Assembly: GCA_902536205.1 (NCBI GenBank) | Contig: CACAWM010000001.1 | Location: 1-64,000 of the forward strand | Source: an uncultured Pelagibacteraceae bacterium | Lineage (GTDB): Bacteria > Pseudomonadota > Alphaproteobacteria > Pelagibacterales > Pelagibacteraceae | DNA length: 64,000 nt | Direction: 5' to 3' | Shown here: in pieces, positions 8,714-17,774 of the stretch | How positions within the stretch are numbered: position 1 is the stretch's first letter | Layout of the letters: every line of letters starts with the position of its first letter | Made by a program: the position numbers and the translations under genes | Notes under the pieces: model-generated | Database searches by the model: none | Told to the model about the DNA's origin: nothing | What the model saw: the letters and a program-made list of their open reading frames with translations, nothing else

Positions 8714-9876
8714 TGCCTAACATAAATGAATTAAAATTAGCTAAAGAGCTTATTAAGTTTCCAAGTGTAACACCTAAGGATGCAGGTGCCATAGTGTTTT
8801 TATCAAAACAATTAAAAATGTTAGGTTTTAATTGTAAGATTTTAGAATTTAAAGATAAAAATAAAAAAAGTAAGCCAATTAAAAATATTTATGCAAGACT
8901 AGGAAAAAAAAGTCCTAATTTATGTTACGCTGGTCATACAGATGTCGTACCACCAGGTAAAATTGCGGATTGGACAGTAAATCCCTTTAAACCAACAATT
9001 AAAAAAAATCATTTAATTGGAAGAGGTGCTAACGATATGAAAAGCTCCATCGCTTGTTTTGTATCTGCAGTTGAAAAATTTTTAAAAAAAAGAGGAAAAT
9101 TTAAAGGTTCTATAAGTTTTTTAATCACAGGGGATGAAGAAGGATTGGCAATAAATGGAACCAAAAAAGTTGTCGACTATTTAAAAAAAAAGAAAGAAAA
9201 AATAGATTTTTGCATCGTAGGTGAGCCTACAAATCCAAATAAACTTGGGGAGATGATTAAAATAGGTAGACGCGGCAGTATATCTGGAACAATAACGATT
9301 TCCGGTTCACAGGGACATGTTGCTTACCCTCATCTTTCTAATAATCCAATAAATACAATGGTAAAAATTTGTAAAAAACTCAACGAGAAAAAATTGGATA
9401 ATGGTAACAGAAATTTTCAACCTTCTAATTTAGAATTCACATCAATAAATGTGGATAATAAGGCTGCTAATGTTATTCCGGCATCGGCTAAAGCCCAGTT
9501 TAATATAAGGTTCAATAATCTTCATACTTCTGGCAGTTTAAAGAAAAAAATTAATTCTGTAGTCAAAAGTTTAAGTAAAAAAAATAAATGTAAATTTAAA
9601 ATAGATTTTCACGTTAATGGTGAGTCTTTTCTAACAAAACCAAATAAAACCATCTATTTGGCTAAAAATATAATAAAAAAAGTTACTAAAATAACACCTG
9701 TATTTTCTACAACAGGTGGTACCTCAGATGCAAGATTTATAAGAAAAATTTCACCTTGTTTGGAATTTGGCTTAGTAAATAAAACTATGCATAAAATTGA
9801 TGAATGTGTTTCATTAAAAGACTTAAAAAATTTAACAAAAATATATAAAAATATTCTTGAGGATTATTTTAAGTGA
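8713..9876 (+). CDS. dapE: Succinyl-diaminopimelate desuccinylase
   Basis: Zn-dependent M20-family hydrolase releasing LL-diaminopimelate from its succinylated form. 387 residues; the first metal motif YAGHTDVVPPG is near residues 75-85, GANDMKSSIACF near 105-116 carries the next metal Asp, GDEEGLAINGT near 142-152 the catalytic Glu pair, VGEPTNP follows, and a lid/dimerisation domain with GSQGHVAYP lies near 200. The C-terminal metal His is in NKTMHKIDE. It is coupled to dapD and overlaps the downstream SET gene (GTGA). Confidence 0.96.
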   Translation: MPNINELKLAKELIKFPSVTPKDAGAIVFLSKQLKMLGFNCKILEFKDKNKKSKPIKNIYARLGKKSPNLCYAGHTDVVPPGKIADWTVNPFKPTIKKNHLIGRGANDMKSSIACFVSAVEKFLKKRGKFKGSISFLITGDEEGLAINGTKKVVDYLKKKKEKIDFCIVGEPTNPNKLGEMIKIGRRGSISGTITISGSQGHVAYPHLSNNPINTMVKICKKLNEKKLDNGNRNFQPSNLEFTSINVDNKAANVIPASAKAQFNIRFNNLHTSGSLKKKINSVVKSLSKKNKCKFKIDFHVNGESFLTKPNKTIYLAKNIIKKVTKITPVFSTTGGTSDARFIRKISPCLEFGLVNKTMHKIDECVSLKDLKNLTKIYKNILEDYFK

Positions 9877-10346
9877 AGCCATACAAAATTAGAAGGTCTA
9901 AAATAGATAATTTAGGTCTTTATGCTACCAAAGATATTAAAAAGGGATTAAAAATAATTGAGTATAAAGGTAAAGTAATTACAAGAAAAGAAGCAGAACA
10001 AAACCCAAAATACGATAATGACAAAGCTATTTATCTTTTTAATTTAAATAAAAGATATGATTTAGATGGTGATTTTAAATTTAATACAGCTAGATTAATA
10101 AATCATTCATGTAATCCAAATTGTGAAGTAACCGGAACAGGGCTTAAAGTTTGGGTGCACGCAATAAAAGATATTAAAAAAGGTGAGGAATTTTCATATG
10201 ATTATGGATTTAGCTTTGATGAAGATTACAAAAACTATCCATGTCGATGTAAATCAAAAAATTGTTGTGGTTATATTGTGAGAGAGGGATCAAGATGGAG
10301 AATAAAAAAGAAGATTAAATTAAATGGAAAAAACAAAAAATTATAA
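9873..10346 (+). CDS. SET-domain protein lysine methyltransferase with post-SET motif
   Basis: 157-residue SAM-dependent methyltransferase consisting of little more than a SET domain. The SAM/lysine channel motif LINHSCNPNC is at residues 75-84, the catalytic-tyrosine motif EFSYDYGF at 106-113, and a zinc-binding post-SET cluster CRC-4-C (Cys124, Cys126, Cys131) follows. Bacterial members methylate non-histone or unknown proteins; the target here is not known. The GTG start overlaps the dapE TGA, and the next gene begins inside its 3' end, so it is part of the same transcript. Length and completeness of motifs argue for an active enzyme. Confidence 0.9.
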   Translation: MKPYKIRRSKIDNLGLYATKDIKKGLKIIEYKGKVITRKEAEQNPKYDNDKAIYLFNLNKRYDLDGDFKFNTARLINHSCNPNCEVTGTGLKVWVHAIKDIKKGEEFSYDYGFSFDEDYKNYPCRCKSKNCCGYIVREGSRWRIKKKIKLNGKNKKL

Positions 10347-11631
10347 CATTTTTGTTTTTAGTTTCGTAACTTTAACAATAATTTCCTATTTCTTTGGATT
10401 TACAATTAATGAAAATTCTGCCGGAGGTGGTGAAGTAGACTTCAAAAATACTTGGAGAAATTTACAAACATTTAAGAATTATGATTTACTAAACGCTTTA
10501 AAACAGACCGCTGTTTTAGATATTGAGATCTTTAGAAGTAGTAGAATTCCAGGGGTATATGTTTTTCACAAATTTTTTAATCCATTTTTTCAAAATAAGG
10601 AAGAATTTAGATTAAGCGTATTTATATTTTCAATTCTTATTCCAATTTCTTTCTATTTTGCTTTAAGGCTTAGATTCAAAGAAACTGACAGATTATCATT
10701 ATTATTGATTTCAAGCTTAATATTTCTCAGTCCGTATTTTAGAACAAGTGCCATATGGGGGAACGAAGAAAACTTTGGTTTACTAAGTCTAATTTTAAGT
10801 TATGTATTTTTCGAACTGTTTTTTGGTGAAAAAAAAAGATTAAAAAAATTTTTATATCTAAATTTATTAATTTTTATTAGTGCTATTTGTGTGTACTTTG
10901 ATCAAAAATTAGTTTTTGTACCAGCCTTATGTTTTATAAAAATAATTTTTTCAAAAGAAAATAGTTTTATAAAAATTTATACTACATTATTTTATTCTTT
11001 ATTAGCTTTACCAGTGCTTTATATTTTTAATCTATGGGGCGGGATAATGCCACCATACGATGGGGGTTCTCGTGTTGCTACGGGTAATAATCTTTATTTT
11101 CAGCATATCAATTACTCTACAAGTATAATCGGTTTTTATTTACTACCCTTGCTACTATTAATCAAAGATTATTCAAAAAATTTAAAAAATTTATTTAGAT
11201 ATAAAGGATATAAATTATTTCTTGTTTCTATTCTTATTTACTCAATTTATTTTATCTTTTTTTATGAAATAAATAGTGAAAGTTTTATTGGTAAAGGCAT
11301 TTTTTATAAATTAAGCATTTTAATATTTGAAAATTTTATTCTTCAAAAAATATTTTTGTCAATAATATTTATTTTTTTAGGAACTTTAATTTACTTTTAT
11401 TCTAATATTAAACTCAATAATAAAGTAATATTTATTTTTTTAATAATAAGCTCTATTTTTTATAGTCCAGTTCTACAAGAGTACTTTGACCCACTAATAT
11501 TAATTCTCTTTTTTACCTTTTTAGATTTAAATATAAAAGTATTAAAACAAAAAATTATTTTTGTATCTTTATTTTTTTCTTGTATTTTTATTTTTAGTTT
11601 TTTCTACTATAGATATTATATTTTTGGTTAA
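10324..11631 (+). CDS. Polytopic membrane protein, probable GT-C type glycosyltransferase
   Basis: 435 residues with roughly ten to eleven hydrophobic segments and a first external loop (about residues 25-75) containing GGGEVDFKNTW and RSSRIPGVYVFHKF. An acidic residue in the first large loop plus many TM segments is the layout of GT-C glycosyltransferases using polyprenyl-linked sugars, and SAIWGNEENFG near residue 142 resembles the aromatic/acidic motif seen in such enzymes. I cannot assign a subfamily. Start ATG 10324 overlaps the SET gene by 23 bases. It heads a small glycan cluster and ends 2 bases from the convergent dolichyl-phosphate-type glycosyltransferase. Confidence 0.6.
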   Translation: MEKTKNYNIFVFSFVTLTIISYFFGFTINENSAGGGEVDFKNTWRNLQTFKNYDLLNALKQTAVLDIEIFRSSRIPGVYVFHKFFNPFFQNKEEFRLSVFIFSILIPISFYFALRLRFKETDRLSLLLISSLIFLSPYFRTSAIWGNEENFGLLSLILSYVFFELFFGEKKRLKKFLYLNLLIFISAICVYFDQKLVFVPALCFIKIIFSKENSFIKIYTTLFYSLLALPVLYIFNLWGGIMPPYDGGSRVATGNNLYFQHINYSTSIIGFYLLPLLLLIKDYSKNLKNLFRYKGYKLFLVSILIYSIYFIFFYEINSESFIGKGIFYKLSILIFENFILQKIFLSIIFIFLGTLIYFYSNIKLNNKVIFIFLIISSIFYSPVLQEYFDPLILILFFTFLDLNIKVLKQKIIFVSLFFSCIFIFSFFYYRYYIFG

Positions 11632-11633
11632 TC

Positions 11634-12359
11634 TTATAAATATTTTAACCTTATTTTTATTATTCCAAACAACATTTTTATTGGATCAAAGAATACATTA
11701 AGTTTGCTCCCCGATACATGACTCCAATGTACTGGTAGCTCGATTATTTTAAAATTTTTATTTTTAGCTAAAGTCACAATTTCAATATCGTGTTCAAAAC
11801 CATTAGTTTTAAGATTCTTAAAAATATATTTCGCAACACTTTTTTCATATAATTTAAATCCACATTGAGAGTCTTTAAGATCGATACCAAAAAATAATAA
11901 AGTAAATAATCTAAAAAAGTAACCTAAAAATTTTCTATAAAATTTAGATTTTACTACAGAATTTTTTAACTCTCGTGATCCGAAATATATTTTATGTTTG
12001 CTAACAATTAGTTTTTTTCTTTCCCAAATAATAATTTGGTCTAAATCAACTGATAAATCTATATCCGATGTGAGTATCCAGGTGCAATTTGATTTAAGCA
12101 CACCTTTTTTTACTGCAGCTCCTTTGCCTTCATTAGCTCCCAAATCAAATAATCTATATTTTATATTTTTTTTATTTTCTTTTTTTATAAATTTATTAAT
12201 TATTTGAGGGCTTTCATCTGTACTGCCATCATTTACAAAATTTACTTCAATCTTTTTGAATTTACTCCTATCTATGAACTTTTTAATTTTTTTAAGACTT
12301 ACGTTAACTCTTTTAGCTTCATTAAAAAAAGGAATAACTATTGATAAAGATTTGATCAT
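11634..12359 (-). CDS. Family 2 glycosyltransferase (ALG5/DPM1-like)
   Basis: 241-residue GT-A enzyme of the polyprenyl-phosphate sugar transferase type. N-terminal SIVIPFFNEAKRV, then FVNDGSTDES near residues 41-50 and the DxD-like TSDIDLSVDLDQI near 97-109; DSQCGFKLY near 162-170 and a downstream HDIEIVTLAK are typical for the ALG5 / dolichyl-phosphate glucosyltransferase branch. It probably makes a lipid-linked sugar donor, which would suit a GT-C enzyme such as the neighbouring membrane protein. It has no C-terminal membrane domain. Confidence 0.85.
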   Translation of the reverse strand: MIKSLSIVIPFFNEAKRVNVSLKKIKKFIDRSKFKKIEVNFVNDGSTDESPQIINKFIKKENKKNIKYRLFDLGANEGKGAAVKKGVLKSNCTWILTSDIDLSVDLDQIIIWERKKLIVSKHKIYFGSRELKNSVVKSKFYRKFLGYFFRLFTLLFFGIDLKDSQCGFKLYEKSVAKYIFKNLKTNGFEHDIEIVTLAKNKNFKIIELPVHWSHVSGSKLNVFFDPIKMLFGIIKIRLKYL

Positions 12360-12417
12360 TTAATTGATTAGATATAATTAATGCATTAAATTCAAATTTA
12401 AAATATTCTACATATTT

Positions 12418-13056
12418 ATGATAAATTTTATTTTAAAATATCCTTTGTTATATAGATTTTACCAAAAAACAGTAAGGTCACAATATAGTGAATATGACTT
12501 TTTTAAATTTATTTTTTTAAATTTAAAGGAAAAAAAATTAAGAGTTCTAGATCTTTGTTGTGGAGATAGTTTTATTTTAAACTATATAAACCAATATATT
12601 GATGATTACTATGGAATTGATTTTAGTGACAAATATTTAAATTTCTCAAAAAAAAAATGGGGAAAATTCAAATTCAAAAAACTTAACTTAAATAACATAG
12701 ATTATCTAAAAGAAATCAAAGATTTTAATCCAAATTTTATATTCGTTAATGGCGCTCTTCATCATTTAGATGACTTAACAGTTAAAAATATCAATAAATT
12801 GTCAGACATATTTTCTAATAGTTATTTCCTTTCTGTTGATCCAGTTAAATCAAACAATAAAATTTTCAATAGGTTAATGATTAAATTTGATAGAGGTAAG
12901 TTCATTAGAAATAAAGATGAATATTCAAATTTAATGAGATCAAGTAAAAATACAATTTTGGATGATTTTTATAAAATGAGTTTTAAACAAATCCTACATT
13001 ACAGGAATTTTGAACTTAATGACTTTTATGTTAAATGGAAAAATTCAATAGACTAA
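12418..13056 (+). CDS. Class I SAM-dependent methyltransferase
   Basis: 212 residues with the Rossmann-type methyltransferase core: motif I VLDLCCGDSFIL near residues 44-55, the acidic end of strand 2 in YYGIDFSDKYL near 69-79, and motif IV/V FVNGALHHLDD near 109-119. The remainder is rich in Phe, Asn and Lys. Located between glycosyltransferase genes and overlapping the next one by 22 bases, it most likely methylates a sugar or lipid of a surface glycan, but the substrate cannot be read. Confidence 0.82.
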   Translation: MINFILKYPLLYRFYQKTVRSQYSEYDFFKFIFLNLKEKKLRVLDLCCGDSFILNYINQYIDDYYGIDFSDKYLNFSKKKWGKFKFKKLNLNNIDYLKEIKDFNPNFIFVNGALHHLDDLTVKNINKLSDIFSNSYFLSVDPVKSNNKIFNRLMIKFDRGKFIRNKDEYSNLMRSSKNTILDDFYKMSFKQILHYRNFELNDFYVKWKNSID

Positions 13057-13823
13057 AATTATCAAAGAAAAAAATTGCTATTATACTGCCAAATTATAAT
13101 AGCTCGAAATTTATAAATAATACTATTAGATCAATTATAAATCAAACTTATAAACATTGGGAGCTAATAATAGTTGATGACGCTTCTGATAAAAAAACAA
13201 AAAAGGTTCTTAAAAATTTTGAAAAAAAGAAAAAAATTAAAATATTTTATTTAAAAAAAAATAAAGGAGCTGCATATTGTAGAAATTTAGGTGTTAGAAA
13301 ATCTAAATCAGATTATTTAGCTTTCATTGACTCTGACGATTATTGGAAAAAAAATAAGCTTAAATCACAATTGTTTTTTATGATAAAGAATAAGCTGAAA
13401 TTTAGTTATACAAATTATTATGTTTTTTATGAGAAAAATAAAAAAATGAAAAAAATCTACTGTCCTAATAAATTTTCATACAACGAGTTTATTAAAAATA
13501 CGTCAATTGGCACAAGTACTGTAATGGTAGAAAGAAACCTCGTAAAAAATTTCAAATTTTCAAATACAAAAATATGTGAAGATTATCATTATAAGTGTTT
13601 AATATTAAAAAAAATCGTTAATGGTTTCTGTCTTAAGAATTTTTTGACAGTTTATAGGGTGCATAATGACTCATTGCAAAACAGCAACGTAAGAAATATT
13701 TTTTGGATGTGGAAGATTAATAGAGATTATAATAAACTAAGTTTTTTTGAAAACTTTATTTCACTACTTTTTATTTCAATAAATTCTTTAAAAAAATACG
13801 GTGGAAAAAATATTTTAAGTTAA
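13035..13823 (+). CDS. Family 2 glycosyltransferase
   Basis: 262-residue GT2 enzyme: IAIILPNYNSSKFI near residues 14-27, SIINQTYKHWELIIVDDASD near 35-54, NKGAAYCRNLG and the DxD-type FIDSDDYWKKNK near 92-103. A C-terminal region with ICEDYHYKC supplies the acidic/His catalytic-base motif seen in WaaE/SpsA-like transferases. Likely adds a sugar to LPS or another surface glycan. Its TAA stop shares the palindrome TTAA with the stop of the convergent truA gene. Confidence 0.88.
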   Translation: MEKFNRLKLSKKKIAIILPNYNSSKFINNTIRSIINQTYKHWELIIVDDASDKKTKKVLKNFEKKKKIKIFYLKKNKGAAYCRNLGVRKSKSDYLAFIDSDDYWKKNKLKSQLFFMIKNKLKFSYTNYYVFYEKNKKMKKIYCPNKFSYNEFIKNTSIGTSTVMVERNLVKNFKFSNTKICEDYHYKCLILKKIVNGFCLKNFLTVYRVHNDSLQNSNVRNIFWMWKINRDYNKLSFFENFISLLFISINSLKKYGGKNILS

Positions 13824-14560
13824 TATTCTATATTTGAAAGATAAAGTCCTTGTGCTGGAGCTGGTGGAGCACAATTATCTCTTTTTTTAGACTGAAAAGC
13901 ATTTTTGAAGTCTGCAAGACTCCATTTATGTGTAGATAAATATTTTAAACTACCAACTATCGATCTTACCTGATTTTGTAAAAAAGATTTTGAGGTTATT
14001 TTTATTCTAATAAAATCTTTATTTTTACTTATTTTGATTTTTCTTATTTTTTTAATTGGAGTTTTAGCCGAACAAGAAGAGGCTCGAAATGTGGAAAAGT
14101 CGTGGGTTCCCTTCAATATTAATGCGCCTTTTTTCATAAGTTTTAAATCAATTTTTTTTTTTACGTGCCAGGCTTTATTTTGATTTATTGACAAAGTTCC
14201 AAGTCTGTTAATAATTAAATATTCGTATGTTCGAAGCTTAGCGTCATATCTAGCATGAAAATTTTCATTTTTTTTGGTTATATCTAAAATTGAGATCATC
14301 TTATTTTTTAAAAAAAAATTTACTGAGTCTAAAAATTTTTTTTTATTTTCAACTTTATTTTTAATTTTAAAATGAGCAAACTGAGAGAGAGCATGGACAC
14401 CTTTGTCTGTTCTTCCTGCGCCAATGATTTTAATTTTTATTTTAAAAATTTTTTTTAAGGCTGTTTCTATGCTTTGCTGTACTGACTTTCCATTTTTTTG
14501 ACTTTGCCATCCTACATAATTTGTTCCGTCATACTCAATTTTAATAAGATAGTTATACAT
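13820..14560 (-). CDS. truA: tRNA pseudouridine(38-40) synthase
   Basis: Isomerises uridines 38-40 in the tRNA anticodon stem. 246 residues; the catalytic motif GAGRTDKGVHA (residues 47-57) carries nucleophile Asp52, the N-terminus IEYDGTNYVGWQSQ is typical, and SFLQNQVRSIVG near residue 198 is the conserved C-terminal motif (usually FLxxxVR). It follows fmt without spacing in the def-fmt-truA order common in bacteria. Confidence 0.96.
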   Translation of the reverse strand: MYNYLIKIEYDGTNYVGWQSQKNGKSVQQSIETALKKIFKIKIKIIGAGRTDKGVHALSQFAHFKIKNKVENKKKFLDSVNFFLKNKMISILDITKKNENFHARYDAKLRTYEYLIINRLGTLSINQNKAWHVKKKIDLKLMKKGALILKGTHDFSTFRASSCSAKTPIKKIRKIKISKNKDFIRIKITSKSFLQNQVRSIVGSLKYLSTHKWSLADFKNAFQSKKRDNCAPPAPAQGLYLSNIEY

Positions 14561-15481
14561 TTAATCGACTTTTTGGCCAATTTCTATTTTATTACCCCTT
14601 AAAAAATCTTCAGCCTTCATAATTTTTTTTCCCTCTCTTTTAAGCTTCAAAATTTGAATTGAATTTTCTGAACATGCAATTGTGAACTTACCATCAATTA
14701 TAAAACCAGGCTTACCAGAATTTTTTGACTCTATTGCTTCGACAATTTTAATTCTTGAGCCTAAAAAATAAAACCAGCATCCTGGGTTTGGGTAAAATGC
14801 GTTAATTTTAGCAATAATTTTTTTTGCTTCTTCATTCCAATTTATTTTAGTCTCAGTCTTTTGAATTTTTTTTGCGTAGGTTGCAACAGACTTATTTTGC
14901 TCAATAAAATTTGCCTTATTTTTTTCTATTAATTCAAGTGCTTTTAGTATGAGTCCACCCCCTAATTTTGACATCTTTTCACTTAAAACTTTGTAGTTAG
15001 TATCTTTAAAAATATCAATTTTAGACTTTAATAGAACTGGTCCAGCATCTAATTCCGATACTATTTTCATGATAGATATTCCAGTTTCTTTATCCATATT
15101 CATAATAGCTCTTTGTATCGGAGCAGCACCTCTCCACCTAGGTAATAAAGATGCGTGAACATTAATGAAAAGAATATTATCAATATTTAACATTTCAGTT
15201 GGTATAATTTTACCATAAGCTACTACTACAACCACATCTGGATTAAGTTTTTTTATATGAATAATTTCCTCACTTGCTTCAAGTGCAGTTGGGCACCTTA
15301 CTTTTAAATTTAATTTTTCGGAATAATTATGAACATTTGAGTAGTTAATTTTTTGCCCTCTTCCGCTTTTTGTTGGTGGTTGAGTATAAACCTCTAAGAT
15401 TTTGTGATCAGAAAAATGAATTGCTTGTAGTATCGGAACTGCAAAATCTGGTGTCCCCATAAAAATAATTTTTAAAGCCAT
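14561..15481 (-). CDS. fmt: Methionyl-tRNA formyltransferase
   Basis: Formylates initiator Met-tRNA using 10-formyl-THF. 306 residues with the catalytic N-H-D triad visible as Asn107 and His109 in INVHASLLP, and Asp145 in SELDAGPVL; the signature SLLPRWRGAAPIQ spans residues 111-123. An N-terminal FMGTPDFAVP and a C-terminal OB-like domain complete the usual architecture. It lies 5 bases after def, the enzyme that removes the formyl group again. Confidence 0.97.
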   Translation of the reverse strand: MALKIIFMGTPDFAVPILQAIHFSDHKILEVYTQPPTKSGRGQKINYSNVHNYSEKLNLKVRCPTALEASEEIIHIKKLNPDVVVVVAYGKIIPTEMLNIDNILFINVHASLLPRWRGAAPIQRAIMNMDKETGISIMKIVSELDAGPVLLKSKIDIFKDTNYKVLSEKMSKLGGGLILKALELIEKNKANFIEQNKSVATYAKKIQKTETKINWNEEAKKIIAKINAFYPNPGCWFYFLGSRIKIVEAIESKNSGKPGFIIDGKFTIACSENSIQILKLKREGKKIMKAEDFLRGNKIEIGQKVD

Positions 15482-15486
15482 TTATC

Positions 15487-16011
15487 TTATAAAATAATTT
15501 TATTGAGTTCTTTTTTTTGCTTTGTCAATTTTTTTACAATCATATCTTTTTTTAATTTTGACAAGTAATCAATAAATAATACTCCATTTAAATGATCGAC
15601 CTCGTGTTGTATGCAGGTCGCCAGAAGTCCATTTGCTTTAAGTTCTTTTTCTTTACCGTTATAATCGATAAATTTAATTTGACACTCAGCGGGTCTTTCA
15701 ATTTCTGCGAAGTGACCTGGCAAAGAAAGACATCCTTCTTCATAAACTGATGTTTTTTTTGACAAAGAAATTATTTCAGGATTAATTAAAAAAAGGGGAT
15801 TTTTTTTTTCTTTACCTTTGGAAATATCAAGTACAATTAACCTTTTTAAAATACCTACTTGAACTGCTGCTAGACCGATGCCTGGAGCAGTATACATAGT
15901 TTGCAACATGTCATCTAGTAAGGCTCTGAGCTCATCATCGACTTTTTCTAGCATTTCACTTTTTTTTCTTAAGATAGGATCTGGTTCGATAACAATTTTT
16001 CTTTGAGCCAT
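15487..16011 (-). CDS. def: Peptide deformylase
   Basis: Metalloenzyme removing the N-formyl group from nascent proteins. 174 residues with all three family motifs: GIGLAAVQVG (44-53), EGCLSLP (92-98, metal ligand Cys94) and QHEVDH (135-140, ligands His136 and His140, catalytic Glu137). The second residue of motif 1 region fits the Gram-negative type I enzymes. It starts 17 bases after the stop of a large exported protein of unknown function. Confidence 0.97.
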   Translation of the reverse strand: MAQRKIVIEPDPILRKKSEMLEKVDDELRALLDDMLQTMYTAPGIGLAAVQVGILKRLIVLDISKGKEKKNPLFLINPEIISLSKKTSVYEEGCLSLPGHFAEIERPAECQIKFIDYNGKEKELKANGLLATCIQHEVDHLNGVLFIDYLSKLKKDMIVKKLTKQKKELNKIIL

Positions 16012-16028
16012 TATTAATTATATTTTAA

Positions 16029-17774
16029 TTAAATTCTTTTGGGTAGAGCTGAATTCAAGACTTTATTTCTTATTGTAACCAGGTCCATTTTATTCAAAAG
16101 GTTTGTGATAAAATATATGGTTTCTGGATCAAGTTGATGTGGATCATCTTCTCCAATTATTTCTACTATCTTTAGAGCTAAAAAACCTTTCTGGTCATTA
16201 TCTATTAATTTTAATAAATTTTTTGGTATGTCAAATTTGTTTGCTAATTCCTCGTATTTAAAATTGGGGGGTAATATAAAACCATCTTTTAACAATGCAT
16301 CAGCTAATGCTAGGTCTTTTGCTGATATAAAGTATTTTTTGTTTTTTGAAATTTTTTTAAAAATCTTATCAATATCTTTTTGTACTTTTTTCTTATTTTC
16401 CCCTTCAATAAAATATTTTAATATTTTTGATTGGTGTAAAACTTTATCATTATACTTTACTTTACCTAAGAGAAGATCTTCTTCTTCAACTATTCTGGAA
16501 GCTGCATCCTCTTGATATTCTTTCGGTAGATTTTCAATATCCATTTTTTGAATTTGATCGCTTAAAAATTTTGGATAAATTTTGACTAAATCATCTTTTT
16601 TGAATAAGTCTTCTAAAATTAGTAAGTATTCTAATTTTGATTTATCATCATCAGATAATAAATATTTTTGATAAATAATCGCTCTTGCATCACTGTTATC
16701 TAAACTCTGGTAGTTATCTTTGGCGCTTAAAAGCATATTCAAATTAAAAGGTATTTTTCTATAAATTTCGAAAATTTTCTTTTTGTCTAACTGACCATCA
16801 TTTGCAGCTAATTCTAATTCTTTTATCTTATCTTTGTCAGATGCATCATCAAGTTTTATTAAATTAGCAGCATTTAAATATTTCCATATTTCTGGCTTTG
16901 TTTTTTTTGTTGGTTCATATTTAAAATCAGAGATTGTTATGCTTGATAAATAAAAATTTAGAAGGTTTTTTTCGTTTATTTTGTTATCAGTTTTGTCTGA
17001 GACGCCTAAAATAAAATTAATTTTATCATCATAGAATTTACTTGATTGTTTTTGTTCTCTAAGTAAATCTAATAAAAGTTGTGCCTCTGCTTTTTTATCA
17101 TTAAATACTAAACAGTAAATTTTAAATTTTTCCAAATAAGAGTCTTTAATTTTTGCATCAATAAATTCAATTTTTTCACATCCTGCTTTTATATTTGCGC
17201 CTTCAATATTTTTATCTACGAGATATTGAACTGCTTTACTTTTACTGTCAAATTGTTCATTCTTCTCTAAAAAACTTTCCAGTAAATCCGTTTTATTATT
17301 TTGTATTAACCAATTTATTTTTAAATCTACAAATTCTTTTTCCGACATTCCCTCTGGAGGATAAGAAAATGAAAATAATATTGACTCTAAAATCTCATTA
17401 GAAGATCTTGAAAGTTTAATTTTATAAAGTCTTTTTAAACTAGATCTTAAATCTTCAGCTTTTGTTGTGGACCACATATTTAAATTAAAATTAAAGTTTG
17501 CAGGTTCATAAATACCATATACTTTTGGACCACTAGACTGAATTGGTGAACCCTCTTCAATTTTAATTTTTTTTAAAGTTTCTATAGTTTGGCTTGTTTT
17601 TGGTTTATCCTGATTTTTTTTTTTCTGAATTTCCTTATCAGATGAGCTTATTGGTATTTCTGATTTATTTTTCCAAATATCGATTTTATCTTCACAAAAA
17701 AGAGGTGAATAAAAAAAGAAGATTAATAAACCTAAAAGATAATTAAAGTTTTTTAATCTCATCAGTAACGTCAA
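16029..17774 (-). CDS. Large exported protein of unknown function (about 580 aa)
   Basis: No recognised domain. The N-terminus has a signal peptide: MRLKNFNYLL followed by GLLIFFFYSPLFC and then EDK, so the mature protein is probably periplasmic or, less likely, lipid-anchored at the Cys. Two starts are possible: ATG 17774 (581 aa) or ATG 17762 (577 aa), of which the latter gives a more typical signal peptide. The mature part is Lys/Asp/Leu-rich and mostly helical, suggesting helical repeats rather than an enzyme core. The 5' end overlaps the gene of a 59-residue single-TM protein, so the two may be co-translated and work together in the envelope. Confidence 0.75.
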   Translation of the reverse strand: MTLLMRLKNFNYLLGLLIFFFYSPLFCEDKIDIWKNKSEIPISSSDKEIQKKKNQDKPKTSQTIETLKKIKIEEGSPIQSSGPKVYGIYEPANFNFNLNMWSTTKAEDLRSSLKRLYKIKLSRSSNEILESILFSFSYPPEGMSEKEFVDLKINWLIQNNKTDLLESFLEKNEQFDSKSKAVQYLVDKNIEGANIKAGCEKIEFIDAKIKDSYLEKFKIYCLVFNDKKAEAQLLLDLLREQKQSSKFYDDKINFILGVSDKTDNKINEKNLLNFYLSSITISDFKYEPTKKTKPEIWKYLNAANLIKLDDASDKDKIKELELAANDGQLDKKKIFEIYRKIPFNLNMLLSAKDNYQSLDNSDARAIIYQKYLLSDDDKSKLEYLLILEDLFKKDDLVKIYPKFLSDQIQKMDIENLPKEYQEDAASRIVEEEDLLLGKVKYNDKVLHQSKILKYFIEGENKKKVQKDIDKIFKKISKNKKYFISAKDLALADALLKDGFILPPNFKYEELANKFDIPKNLLKLIDNDQKGFLALKIVEIIGEDDPHQLDPETIYFITNLLNKMDLVTIRNKVLNSALPKRI

